Origin: an uncultured Pelagibacteraceae bacterium
GTDB lineage: Bacteria; Pseudomonadota; Alphaproteobacteria; Pelagibacterales; Pelagibacteraceae
Length of the DNA stretch: 62,806 nucleotides
Reading direction: 5' to 3'
Assembly (NCBI GenBank): GCA_902562645.1
Contig: CACETY010000006.1
Coordinates: 1-62,806, forward strand
In this document: positions 8,082 to 16,864 of the stretch, in pieces
Numbering within the stretch: position 1 is the first letter of the stretch
Layout: each line of letters begins with the position of its first letter
Notes under the pieces: model-generated
What the model was told of the DNA's origin: nothing
The model's database searches: none
The model's input: the letters and a program-made list of their open reading frames with translations, nothing else
Translations under genes and position numbers: made by a program

Positions 8082-9383
8082 TTAGTCTCTTATTGCGTAT
8101 GCAATTACACCAGACTCTGAAACATCCGTTCCTAGTCTTTCTGCTTCTTTACTCAATCTTATACCCATTGTACCTTTCATAATTCCCCAAACTATTAGTG
8201 AAACTATAAATACAAATGCATTGATTGATATTACTCCAAGAAGCTGCGCACCGAATGATGCATCACCATTTGTAAGTGGAACAGCTAATGTTCCCCATAC
8301 TCCAGCGAATAAGTGAGCTGGAATTGCTCCAACTACATCATCGATTTTAAGTGAGAATAATAATTTAGTTCCGAACACAACTATTAGTCCACCAATTGCA
8401 CCTATAAGAATTGCTGCTAGCGGTGAAGGCATTAATGGTTCAGCTGTAATTGCTACTAGACCACCAATTGCTCCGTTAAGCATTTGTATAACGTCAGTTT
8501 TACCTGCCATTAATCTAGTTACTGCTCCAGCTGCTAATACACCACCACAGGCTGCTAAATTTGTATTAATGAAAATATTTGATACAGCAACTGCATCATC
8601 AAATGTTCCCATTGCTAATTGTGATCCACCATTAAATCCGAACCAACCTAGCCATAAAATAAATACACCAACTGTAACTAATGGTACAGATGACGCCGCA
8701 AATGGCTTCATAGGTTTTGCTGCTCCAGATTTATCGAATCTACCTGTTCTAGCTCCTAAAAGAATTGCTCCAGCTAATGCTGCTGCACCTCCAGTTGAGT
8801 GAACAAGTGTTGAGCCAGCAAAATCTGAGAAACCAGCAGCTGCTAACCAGCCGCCTCCCCACTGCCAACCCATAACGATTGGATAGATAATTCCTGAAAG
8901 TATAGCTGCAAATAAAAAGAACGGCCATAATTTAATTCTTTCAGCTAAAGTTCCAGATACAATTGAAACTGTTGTTGCACAGAATACCATTTGGAAATAC
9001 CAATCTGATCCATCAGCATAACCAGTATCAACCGAACTTGCATCAGACCATGGTGTAAAACTACCAATGTATCCACCTTCAGGAATTCCATAAGCTAAAT
9101 TATATCCAACCATCCAGAACATAATTCCAGCTATTGAAAATAATCCGATATTTTTGGCACATATTACTGATACACTTTTTGATGTAACCATTCCTGATTC
9201 AAGCATGGCAAAACCTGCTGCCATAAACATTACTAAGAAACCACAAACCAAGAAAAGAAATGTATTGAATATGAAACCAACTTCAGCTGAAACTGTAGTT
9301 TCAGCGTAACCGGCACTAGTCATATTTAGTAAGAAAAATAAACTTACTAATGGACCAACCAGTTTTTTTAAAAGTTTAACCAT
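8082..9383 (-). CDS. amtB: Ammonium transporter Amt
   Basis: A 433-residue inner-membrane ammonium channel. An N-terminal cleavable-looking signal (to about residue 27) is followed by eleven hydrophobic segments. Recognisable Amt features are GFAMLESGMV, the Amt signature around STLVHSTGGAAAL with the first pore His, and PAHLFAGVWGT with the second pore His. It brings in ammonium, a key nitrogen source for oligotrophic marine bacteria. A strong Shine-Dalgarno (CGGAGGTG) precedes the ATG. No glnK is adjacent, though PII-family genes often sit beside amt. The gene ends at the bidirectional terminator shared with bcp. Confidence 0.95.
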   Translation of the reverse strand: MVKLLKKLVGPLVSLFFLLNMTSAGYAETTVSAEVGFIFNTFLFLVCGFLVMFMAAGFAMLESGMVTSKSVSVICAKNIGLFSIAGIMFWMVGYNLAYGIPEGGYIGSFTPWSDASSVDTGYADGSDWYFQMVFCATTVSIVSGTLAERIKLWPFFLFAAILSGIIYPIVMGWQWGGGWLAAAGFSDFAGSTLVHSTGGAAALAGAILLGARTGRFDKSGAAKPMKPFAASSVPLVTVGVFILWLGWFGFNGGSQLAMGTFDDAVAVSNIFINTNLAACGGVLAAGAVTRLMAGKTDVIQMLNGAIGGLVAITAEPLMPSPLAAILIGAIGGLIVVFGTKLLFSLKIDDVVGAIPAHLFAGVWGTLAVPLTNGDASFGAQLLGVISINAFVFIVSLIVWGIMKGTMGIRLSKEAERLGTDVSESGVIAYAIRD

Positions 9384-9479
9384 TTCACCTCCGTTTAATT
9401 AAAGATGTTCTTATAAATTTATTAAATTTAAAAACTAATGATAGTTAGGAAAAATAGGTATGCAGTAAGTGCATGTAGT

Positions 9480-9519
9480 AACAGCCTTTTTCAAGTTTTT
9501 AAGCTTAAAAAAGGCTGTT
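9480..9519 (-). other. 12-bp perfect hairpin between hup and amt
   Basis: Arms AACAGCCTTTTT (9480-9491) and AAAAAGGCTGTT (9508-9519) enclose a 16-base loop. On the minus strand it sits after hup and about 96 bp before the amt start. The T-rich run lies before rather than after the stem on this strand, so it is not a classical intrinsic terminator for hup. It may be a 3'-end stabiliser for hup mRNA or part of the amt leader. Confidence 0.5.
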
Positions 9520-9529
9520 AAAAAAAAGT

Positions 9530-9805
9530 TTATTTATTGAAAACTTCTTTAAGTGCTTTTGCAGGTAAAAATTTTACCTTTTGAGAAGCTGCGATTTGGA
9601 TTTGTTCTCCAGTTCTTGGATTACGACCAATTCGGGCCTTTCTTTTAGCCACTTTATATGTACCAAAACCAGCAATTTTCACATTATCGTCGCCTTTTAA
9701 AGCATCCAAAATAGTGTTGGTAATTGTATCAAAAGTACGCTCAGCATCAGCTTTACTTTGATTTAATGACCCAGCTAGTTTCGCTATAAGTTGTTTTTTG
9801 TTCAT
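9530..9805 (-). CDS. hup: HU-family DNA-binding protein
   Basis: A 91-residue histone-like protein. The N-terminus MNKKQLIAKLAG and the DNA-binding arm segment GFGTYKVAKRKARIGRNPRTGE with the conserved RNPRTG tip are diagnostic; it ends AKALKEVFNK. It binds and bends DNA as a dimer and organises the nucleoid. Length is exactly that of HU. A Shine-Dalgarno-like GGAG precedes the start. It could also be an IHF-like paralogue, but the sequence is closer to HU. Confidence 0.95.
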   Translation of the reverse strand: MNKKQLIAKLAGSLNQSKADAERTFDTITNTILDALKGDDNVKIAGFGTYKVAKRKARIGRNPRTGEQIQIAASQKVKFLPAKALKEVFNK

Positions 9806-9910
9806 TTTAGCTCCGGTTTTAAAGGTTATATTTATATACTTAACAAAATCATTGATAATTCAAGCTTTTTTTTTGTGTCTAAAATATTTTTTGGCACAAC
9901 ATGTAGTTTT

Positions 9911-9940
9911 AAAAAAGTGTTGATTTATCAAGCTTTTTTA
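9911..9940 (-). terminator. Possible AT-rich terminator downstream of rseP
   Basis: On the minus strand, just after the rseP stop, an A-rich 5' arm pairs through an inner TTGA/TCAA stem with a T-rich 3' arm. There is one mismatch, a small loop, and a T run continuing after the stem. AT-rich composition makes chance pairing likely, so this is tentative. Confidence 0.35.
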
Positions 9941-9956
9941 ACTGTCAAAAATGCCT

Positions 9957-11063
9957 TTAAAATAAGCCTAAATCTTTAAGGTCATTGAATGTTGCAAAAA
10001 ACATTAAAGTTAAAAGTAAAAACATTCCGATTCGAAAAAAACCTTCCTGTGTTTTTTGACTTAATGGCTTTCCTAAAACCTTTTCAAATGCATAAAACAT
10101 TAAATGGCCCCCATCTAAAAGTGGGATGGGAAATAGATTAATTAAACCTAAACTAATTGAAATATAAGCCATCATGCTAATAAATGGGAGTATTCCAAAC
10201 TCTGCGACTTGACCTGAAATTTTAGCTATTCTAATTGGCCCTCCTAATTGAGAACTGTCTCCAGAGCCAGTAATCATTGAGCCCATATATTTAAGAGATG
10301 AAGTGGTAACAAAGTAAACTTCCTTAACAGATTCAATTAATGCCCTAGCTGGTCCTAATTTTTTATGGTTTATTTCATTGTTATATGGACTAAGTTTTAT
10401 GCCAATTATTCTTTTGTTAATTTTGTTTCCTAGATTATCAACTCCAGCAACAATTTTTGGTTTTACTTTTAATAATAATTCTTGATCATATCTAGAAACT
10501 TTAAAATCAACTATTTCAGATGTTGACATTAAAATTAGTTTAGAAACATCAAGAATACTCTCTACTTTGTTATTATCTATTTCAAGTATTACGTCATTTT
10601 TTTTCATTCCAGCAATTTCTGCAGGGCTGTCTTCTTGAACTTCATCGATAATTGCTGGTGTAAAGTCTTTTCCAGCAAACATATAAATGAATAAAAAAAT
10701 AACTATTGCTAAAACGAAGTTTGCAATTGGACCACCTGCAACAATCAATGATCTTTGATACAATGGTTTTGTGACAAAAAGCTTTTCTTGATCTTCTTTA
10801 TTGTATTTTTTTAAAAGTTCTTCTTGATCCGCCTGGGAAAAAACATTTCGATCTCCAAAAAATTTAACATAACCTCCCAAGGGTATCCAGCAAATCTTCC
10901 ATCTTGTTCCAGATTTATCATTCCAACCAAATAATTCTTTTCCAAAACCTATAGAAAAGTCAGTTACTCCAACACCATATTTCTTTGCAAAATAGTAATG
11001 TCCATATTCATGAATAAAAACAACTACAATGATCAATACAATAAATGGCAAAATAAAACTCAT
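9957..11063 (-). CDS. rseP: Site-2 protease RseP (M50 zinc metalloprotease)
   Basis: A 368-residue intramembrane metalloprotease that cuts membrane-anchored anti-sigma factors or signal peptide remnants. HEYGH at 18-22 in the first helix is the zinc motif, and NLFPIPLLDGGHL near residue 315 supplies the third ligand. A PDZ domain lies in the middle (EVQEDSPAEIAGMKKNDVI). About four TM helices are visible. In most alphaproteobacteria rseP lies between dxr and bamA; here neither is adjacent, and thiV lies 43 bp upstream in the same direction. Confidence 0.93.
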   Translation of the reverse strand: MSFILPFIVLIIVVVFIHEYGHYYFAKKYGVGVTDFSIGFGKELFGWNDKSGTRWKICWIPLGGYVKFFGDRNVFSQADQEELLKKYNKEDQEKLFVTKPLYQRSLIVAGGPIANFVLAIVIFLFIYMFAGKDFTPAIIDEVQEDSPAEIAGMKKNDVILEIDNNKVESILDVSKLILMSTSEIVDFKVSRYDQELLLKVKPKIVAGVDNLGNKINKRIIGIKLSPYNNEINHKKLGPARALIESVKEVYFVTTSSLKYMGSMITGSGDSSQLGGPIRIAKISGQVAEFGILPFISMMAYISISLGLINLFPIPLLDGGHLMFYAFEKVLGKPLSQKTQEGFFRIGMFLLLTLMFFATFNDLKDLGLF

Positions 11064-11106
11064 AACTTTTATAATATATTTATATAAAGAGGATGTAAAT
11101 AATGGT

Positions 11107-12537
11107 TTATTTTAGTCTCCAAGTTAAAATTGGTAAAAATGTTGCAACAATAAATGAGCAAAAAAGCAAGGATTGAGAGACAAATATAGGCAAAAAGTCT
11201 AGAGGCAATATTACTCCGACCAGAATTGATTTTGAAAAGTCAGGACTTGGGAATAAAAGGACTCCTCCAATTAATCCAACAATGATAGCTACATATGCAT
11301 TTTTTTCAGAAAATTTTTTGGAGTAAAAACTGTAAAATACACTTAGTACTGCCGCACAACAAAATAAATCTGCTAATAAAAATAAATATAAAATACTTAT
11401 TCCTTTTGATGCAACGAAAAAAGAAATTAAAGAGATTAATATTATTATTTGCTTAGATAATTTTAAATAATCACCTTTGAATTTGATAACTTTATTTCCA
11501 TCAACAATTATTAAACTAGAAATAGCGTTTACCAGAGTATCTATACTGCTTACCGTTAATGAAATAGCTAAAATTATTATTATAATTGATAAAAAAAGAG
11601 CATTTTCTTTAAGTAACAATGAAAAAAATGCTAAATCAGGAATTAGATTTGAATTTTGAGAAGTTGCAATTAACCCTGTAAATCCCATCAAAAATACAAT
11701 TGGTATAATAATTAAAAATGAAAAAATTAGACTACTTTTTAAAACTTTATTGTCTTTAGCTGCATAAACTCTTTGCCAATTACCTTGATGAAAAAGATTT
11801 GTTGCTGCAACAGCTATAAAAAAAGTTAGACCTGCAGTAAAATTTGGTAAATAGTTAAAGCTTAATAAATTAGGTTTATTTTGTTTGATAAATTCAAAGC
11901 TAAACTCATTAGAGTTTAAAGATATCAAATACGAAAATGATATTATTAAAAGTAAACCAAAAACTATAAACTGAATATTATCTGTAAATATTGAAGCTCG
12001 TAATCCACCATACAAAGTATATAAAAGAGAACTAATTATCACTATAGATGCTGTTATCCATAGATCTGTTCCAGATATATAATTGATTAATATAGAAACA
12101 GCTGTCACCTCTGCTATTAAAAAAATAGACATATAAAAAATGGATAAAAATAAAATTAGTTTAAATAATTGCGAACCGAATCTAAGTCTTACAACTTCAA
12201 TTAAAGATTTTCTTCTTGGGTATTTATCTCTAAATTTTTTTCCTAAGTATATAAGAGTGAAAAGAGGAAATGCTGTTCCTAAAGAATATCCGATAACTGC
12301 CCCTATACCTCCCCATGTAGCAGCAGATGCAGGGCCAAATAATATCCATGCACCCAAAGCAGATGCGACCAAACTTGCTGTTAAAGAAAAAGTACCAACA
12401 GATCTACTTGCAACTAAATAGTTATTAAGTCCTTGATACTTTTTAGAGTATAGGAGTCCAATAATTACAAAAACAATACTAATTGCTAAAGTTAATATTA
12501 TTGCTGAAGATTGACTAATGATATTTATTTGTTCCAT
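11107..12537 (-). CDS. thiV: Sodium:solute symporter ThiV, predicted thiamin-precursor transporter
   Basis: A 476-residue SSS-family sodium symporter with about thirteen TM helices; GLRASIFTDNIQFI is the recognisable SSS segment. The gene has a TPP riboswitch directly upstream (12541-12612), which ties it to thiamin supply. SAR11 bacteria are known to lack thiC, to need the pyrimidine precursor HMP, and to carry a riboswitch-controlled SSS transporter named ThiV proposed to import it. The substrate here is inferred from that knowledge. The ribosome-binding site AAAGGGA is part of the riboswitch 3' end and only three bases separate it from the ATG. Confidence 0.88.
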   Translation of the reverse strand: MEQINIISQSSAIILTLAISIVFVIIGLLYSKKYQGLNNYLVASRSVGTFSLTASLVASALGAWILFGPASAATWGGIGAVIGYSLGTAFPLFTLIYLGKKFRDKYPRRKSLIEVVRLRFGSQLFKLILFLSIFYMSIFLIAEVTAVSILINYISGTDLWITASIVIISSLLYTLYGGLRASIFTDNIQFIVFGLLLIISFSYLISLNSNEFSFEFIKQNKPNLLSFNYLPNFTAGLTFFIAVAATNLFHQGNWQRVYAAKDNKVLKSSLIFSFLIIIPIVFLMGFTGLIATSQNSNLIPDLAFFSLLLKENALFLSIIIIILAISLTVSSIDTLVNAISSLIIVDGNKVIKFKGDYLKLSKQIIILISLISFFVASKGISILYLFLLADLFCCAAVLSVFYSFYSKKFSEKNAYVAIIVGLIGGVLLFPSPDFSKSILVGVILPLDFLPIFVSQSLLFCSFIVATFLPILTWRLK

Positions 12538-12540
12538 TAT

Positions 12541-12612
12541 TCCCTTTCTGAATTACCGGACAGGTTCATTGGGTTTTTCTCAGCCAATATTGGCACCCCA
12601 TGTGTCAATATA
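12541..12612 (-). promoter_or_regulatory. TPP riboswitch (THI element) controlling thiV
   Basis: On the minus strand the conserved thi-box blocks appear in order: GGGGTGCC, GGCTGAGAAA, ACCC, TGAACCTG, CCGGTAATTC, then AGGGA. These are the core sequences of the TPP aptamer. The last block doubles as the Shine-Dalgarno of thiV, whose ATG is at 12537, so TPP binding would hide the ribosome-binding site. This points to translational control with no separate expression platform. Confidence 0.92.
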
Positions 12613-12651
12613 AAGTATTTTTTTTATTTTAAAAACACATAATTTATAAAA

Positions 12652-13044
12652 ATGATTAGAAAAATTTTAATACTTATCATTTGTGCATTTGCGTTTAATG
12701 CGAATGCAATGGAGAAGAAAACAACATTCGACCAAGAATTGTTTAATAAAGCTAAATCAGAGGGAAAAGTTATAGTGATTAGTTCTTGGATAGAATATTG
12801 TTCATCGTGTGCAAAACAAATGAAAATTTTACAAACAGCGAAAAAAGAAGGTGAATTATCAGATATTAAATTTGATAATATTGAGTATTTTTCATTTGAT
12901 GTAATGAATAGAGATATTGCTGATGCTTTTAATGTACTTTATCAGACTACTCTATTAATTTTTAAGGATGGCAAAGAAGTCTATAGAAGCATCGGAGAAA
13001 CTACAGAAGATTTGATTTATGAGGCTTTGAAAGCTTCAATTTAA
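12652..13044 (+). CDS. Exported thioredoxin-like protein with CSSC motif
   Basis: A 130-residue protein with a signal peptide ending near NANA (residue 19) and a thioredoxin-like domain. The redox motif is SSWIEYCSSCAKQMK with Cys50 and Cys53, close to the C-terminal domain of DsbD (WADWCVACK pattern). The loop where thioredoxins have a cis-Pro (family pattern G-x-P-T) reads YQTTLLIF, so the Pro is replaced. A periplasmic disulfide reductase or thiol-delivery role is likely. It is divergent from thiV; the riboswitch region lies between them. Confidence 0.75.
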   Translation: MIRKILILIICAFAFNANAMEKKTTFDQELFNKAKSEGKVIVISSWIEYCSSCAKQMKILQTAKKEGELSDIKFDNIEYFSFDVMNRDIADAFNVLYQTTLLIFKDGKEVYRSIGETTEDLIYEALKASI

Positions 13045-13067
13045 AAAATAATCAAAATTATCAAATA

Positions 13068-15593
13068 TTATTGATTTCTGACAAGTGGATAAACTTTTGG
13101 ACTTAAATATTTAAAGTTTGTCAATATTATAAGAGCAAGTGTTGTTAAACCTACACCAATTATAACATATAAAAATATTTCAAATTCAAACAACCAGTTC
13201 AGTTGAAATATATTTTCAATAATAAACTTTGATGCAATTACAGAAAAAATAGTAGAAAATAATATTATAGACAAAAAAGATATAATGAATTCAATAATTG
13301 AAGAAATTATAATTTCTTTCTTTGAAAAGCCTAAAATTTTGAAAATAAGATTTTGAAATGTTTTAATTTTTCCTTGAACAATAATTGCACTTGAAATTAC
13401 AACTAAGCCAATAATAACAGTGACAGCTGAGATTATGCTTACAGCGATAAATACTTTATTTAGTACATCTGTCACTTTTGACAAATAATCTGAAATTTTT
13501 ATTATTGATACACTTGGGAATTGATCTAAAAAATTTACTTCATTGAAATTTTCAGCTTTTTTAAATTTTATTGTAGAAAGGTACTCATGTGGAATATTTT
13601 TTGCGAATTGTGGATTAAGCAACATTGCAAAGTTAATACTTAAATCTTGATAATTCACCAATCTAAAATTAACTACTTCACCTTCAATTTCTCTTCCATA
13701 AATTCTTAGTGTAAACTTGTCACCAATGTTAACACCAAAGTCTTTTGCGACTTTACTGTCTAATGAAACTTGTAATTTGTTAGGTTGTGAAGTGTCCCAC
13801 CAACTACCCTCTAAAATTGGATTATCTTTTGGAATTGTGTCGACCCAAGAAACTCGTCTATCGTTCATAATTACCCAATAGCTGTCATTAGAATTTGATA
13901 TATAGGTGTTTGGGTCTATTCCATTAATTTTAACAATTCCAGCTGATACCATTGGAACAATTTCTATTACAGCATTTTCATCTGTTTCATTAATGACTTT
14001 TTGAAATAAATCTTTCTGATTATTTTGAATACCTAAAAAGAAATAATCTGGAGCAATATCTGGAATTGATTTTGCTATTTCTCTTTTAAAATTAGAGCCC
14101 ACAAATGCTAACGTAAGCAGCAATGTCATTCCTAGTCCAAGAGACATAACAGTTATTGGAGTAATACTTTTTGATTGTGTAATATTTTTTACCGCTATTT
14201 TTGACGAAATTCCAAGATTAGTTAGATTGTTCCTAAGTAATAGTATTATTAAACGGGAAACATAAAAAAACATAGCTAGGCATACAAAAAAAGACGCAAA
14301 ATAAATCAAGCTGTAATATGGAAGAGAAGACCTAAATGCAAATAAACTAATTAAAATAGCTAGTAGAAATAAACTTAATATTATTGATTTTTTTGAATAC
14401 CTAAACTGCAAACTTTGAAAAACATTTCTAAACAAACTAGAGGCTTTAATTTGATCAATAGAATTAACAGTTGGGATTGAAAATATAATTATTACTAATA
14501 ATCCAACTAAAAAAACTATTGATAAATTTGTTAATGAAAAAGAGGCCTCAATATTTAATCCAAGTCCATCTGATATATATTTATCTACAATTGGCACCAA
14601 TAAAAAACTTAACCCATAGGCAATCAGTGAAATAAAAAATAAAATTATAAATAATTGTAAATAATAAATAGTCTTAATATTCACAGAATTAATTCCTAGT
14701 GCTTTTTGAACTGCAATTGATGAATTCTTTTGATTAATAAATGAAAGAAGGGTATTTGCAATTCCTATTCCAGCAATAAGCATAGCACTTATTGATACCA
14801 ATGATAAAAATTGTGAAAAATTATCGATAATTCTTTTAATACCTCCAGCTGAATTTTCTGGATAACGTATTTTTACTTTACTGTCATTTTTAAAAATATT
14901 TACAATTTTATTTATTTTATTATCTTTATTTTCGTCACCATCAAATCGGATTTTGTATTCATAATTTAAGAAGCTTCCTAAAGTATTTAATTCCAAATTA
15001 TCTAATGTTTTTTTTCCTGTTAGGGCAAAATCACCAAAAACAAATGCTCCACCAATATCTGGTAGAACTTTCACGGTACCAATAACTTTGAATTCTTGAT
15101 TTTGAACTTTTACGATATCATTAATTTTAAGTTTTAAGTTCTTAAATATATTTTCGTTTACAATTATAGTGTTATCAATTTTATTCAAATTCTCTAATGA
15201 CCCAATTGGTTCATAAATTACTTCTCCATACAAAGGGTAATTTTGATCAACTGCTTTTATTCTTGTAAATGATGTTTTATTATTTTTATTTTTTGTTGTT
15301 GAAATCATTGTACTGAATTCAACCATTTGTGATACTGTAGAAAAACTTTCGACCTGATTGATTAAACTTCTATCACCTTCTTTATTATTATAATCAATTT
15401 CTAAATCGCCTCCTAAAAGAACTTTTGAATTTTCGTTAAGTTCATTTTCTAAACTGTCTTCGATAGTTAAAATAGCACTAAGTATAAAAAGGCTTATTAA
15501 TAAAGTAATTATGATGCTTAATATTTTTGAGTAACTTCTGGATAAATCACGAAATGCATATCTAGAGTAAAGACTTAAATCATTTATTTTCAC
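13068..15593 (-). CDS. ybbP: ABC transporter permease, FtsX-like (YbbP type)
   Basis: An 841-residue protein with an N-terminal TM helix, a long periplasmic MacB-like region, three TM helices near residues 260-370, two more near 400-440, a second FtsX-like start (SKSITPITVMSLGLG), a second periplasmic region and three C-terminal TM helices. This two-FtsX-domain layout is that of YbbP. With the ATPase YbbA it forms a type VII ABC exporter-like machine thought to act on envelope lipids or hydrophobic compounds. It overlaps ybbA by 14 bp; with tesA alongside, the group matches the conserved ybbA-ybbP-tesA neighbourhood. Confidence 0.88.
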   Translation of the reverse strand: MKINDLSLYSRYAFRDLSRSYSKILSIIITLLISLFILSAILTIEDSLENELNENSKVLLGGDLEIDYNNKEGDRSLINQVESFSTVSQMVEFSTMISTTKNKNNKTSFTRIKAVDQNYPLYGEVIYEPIGSLENLNKIDNTIIVNENIFKNLKLKINDIVKVQNQEFKVIGTVKVLPDIGGAFVFGDFALTGKKTLDNLELNTLGSFLNYEYKIRFDGDENKDNKINKIVNIFKNDSKVKIRYPENSAGGIKRIIDNFSQFLSLVSISAMLIAGIGIANTLLSFINQKNSSIAVQKALGINSVNIKTIYYLQLFIILFFISLIAYGLSFLLVPIVDKYISDGLGLNIEASFSLTNLSIVFLVGLLVIIIFSIPTVNSIDQIKASSLFRNVFQSLQFRYSKKSIILSLFLLAILISLFAFRSSLPYYSLIYFASFFVCLAMFFYVSRLIILLLRNNLTNLGISSKIAVKNITQSKSITPITVMSLGLGMTLLLTLAFVGSNFKREIAKSIPDIAPDYFFLGIQNNQKDLFQKVINETDENAVIEIVPMVSAGIVKINGIDPNTYISNSNDSYWVIMNDRRVSWVDTIPKDNPILEGSWWDTSQPNKLQVSLDSKVAKDFGVNIGDKFTLRIYGREIEGEVVNFRLVNYQDLSINFAMLLNPQFAKNIPHEYLSTIKFKKAENFNEVNFLDQFPSVSIIKISDYLSKVTDVLNKVFIAVSIISAVTVIIGLVVISSAIIVQGKIKTFQNLIFKILGFSKKEIIISSIIEFIISFLSIILFSTIFSVIASKFIIENIFQLNWLFEFEIFLYVIIGVGLTTLALIILTNFKYLSPKVYPLVRNQ

Positions 15594-16254
15594 TTATTAC
15601 TCCATCTTTAATAGTGATTTTCCTTTTTGTTAAATTGGCCAAATTATTGTCGTGTGTAACTATTATTAAACTGGCGTTTTCATCTTCAATATAATTAAAA
15701 AGTAAATTAGAAATTTTGTGTGTATTTTCACTATCTAAGTTGCCAGTTGGCTCATCTGCTAAAATAATCTCTGGTTTCATTGCAACAGATCTTGCAATGG
15801 CAACCCTCTGTTGTTCTCCTCCTGAAAGTTGACTTGGAAAATTATTAAATCTATTACTTAAACCAAATCTATCTAAAATTTCTTTTGCCTTCACTGTTGG
15901 ATTATCAAATTTATTTATTTCTAAAGATAGGCTTACATTCTCAAGAGCAGTGTAATTTGGTATTAAATAAAAGGATTGAAATACTATTCCAATATTTTTT
16001 CTTCTAATTTCAGAAATTTCATCCTCATTCATTTTAGACAAATCTGAATCTCTAAAAAAAATATTTCCTGAAGATGCTTTTTCAAGTCCTCCAATTAACA
16101 TGATTAAACTTGTTTTGCCTGAACCACTTTCTCCAACTACTGAAATGGTTTCTTTATAATCTACATCGAAACTAATATTTTTTAAAATATTTATAGACTT
16201 GCTGTCTATGGTATAATTTAAATTAACATTAGATAATTTTAAAAGTTTACTCAT
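15580..16254 (-). CDS. ybbA: ABC transporter ATPase YbbA (LolD/MacB type)
   Basis: A 224-residue ATPase with Walker A GESGSGKTS, Q-loop FQSFYLIPNYTALENV, signature LSGGEQQR, Walker B ILADEPTGNLD and switch THD. The N-terminal pattern LKLSNVNLNY is normal for the family. I place the start at ATG 16254 (MSKLLK); a longer frame to 16311 would be non-homologous and antisense to the tesA signal peptide. The start codon overlaps the divergent tesA start codon by two bases (CATG), so each gene's control signals must lie inside the other or the mRNAs are leaderless. Confidence 0.93.
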   Translation of the reverse strand: MSKLLKLSNVNLNYTIDSKSINILKNISFDVDYKETISVVGESGSGKTSLIMLIGGLEKASSGNIFFRDSDLSKMNEDEISEIRRKNIGIVFQSFYLIPNYTALENVSLSLEINKFDNPTVKAKEILDRFGLSNRFNNFPSQLSGGEQQRVAIARSVAMKPEIILADEPTGNLDSENTHKISNLLFNYIEDENASLIIVTHDNNLANLTKRKITIKDGVISENK

Positions 16255-16864
16255 GATAAAAAAATTAATTATTAAAATAATTGTTTTATTAATACCAGCA
16301 TTTGTAGCCAAAGCCGATTACAAAGTTGTCTTATTTGGTGATAGCCTTATGGCAGGTTATGGCTTGGATAAAAAATATCATTTATCGAACGTGCTTGAGA
16401 AAAGTTTAAATAAAAAAGGCTTAAAAGTAAAAGTCATCAATGCAAGTGTATCAGGAGATACTTCTGCCGGAGGTTTAAATAGAATAGATTGGACAATTAG
16501 TGAAAAGAATATTGATATAATTTTATTAGGCCTTGGCGCAAATGATATGTTGCGAGGAATTAGTCCAAACGAAACTGAAAAAAACTTGGAAGAAATTATA
16601 ATAAAGATATTAAATAAAAAAATTCAAATAGTTGTTGCTGGAATGATAGCACCTGATAGTCATGGAGATGATTATAAAAATAAATTTGATAAAATTTTTA
16701 AAAGATTATCCATCAAATATGAATTAGATTTTATACCTTTTTTGCTAGATGGAGTTGCTTTAAATCCTGATCTAAATTTAGATGATGGAATGCATCCTAA
16801 TGAAAAAGGTGTCATTATAATAAGCAAAAATATAGAGAAAAAATTACTTAATATTCTTAATTAA
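16253..16864 (+). CDS. tesA: GDSL lipase/arylesterase TesA (multifunctional acyl-CoA thioesterase I type)
   Basis: A 203-residue SGNH hydrolase with an N-terminal signal peptide to about residue 20 (ending FVAKA), so periplasmic. The four SGNH blocks are visible: GDSLMAGYG with the nucleophile Ser31, ASVSGDTSAGG with Gly, LGLGANDMLRG with Asn, and DGMHPNEKG with the Asp/His pair. It hydrolyses thioesters, lysophospholipids and small esters. It lies head-to-head with ybbA and tail-to-tail with ald (4 bp overlap). Confidence 0.93.
   Translation: MIKKLIIKIIVLLIPAFVAKADYKVVLFGDSLMAGYGLDKKYHLSNVLEKSLNKKGLKVKVINASVSGDTSAGGLNRIDWTISEKNIDIILLGLGANDMLRGISPNETEKNLEEIIIKILNKKIQIVVAGMIAPDSHGDDYKNKFDKIFKRLSIKYELDFIPFLLDGVALNPDLNLDDGMHPNEKGVIIISKNIEKKLLNILN

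Noticed and set aside
8569..8802. Plus-strand frame inside amt
   Set aside because: Antisense shadow of the ammonium transporter; its Pro/Ala pattern follows from the reverse complement of Amt codons.
9859..9939. Two copies of TCAAGCTTTTTT downstream of rseP
   Set aside because: Short, T-rich repeat in AT-rich intergenic DNA; the second copy is better explained as part of a possible terminator stem.
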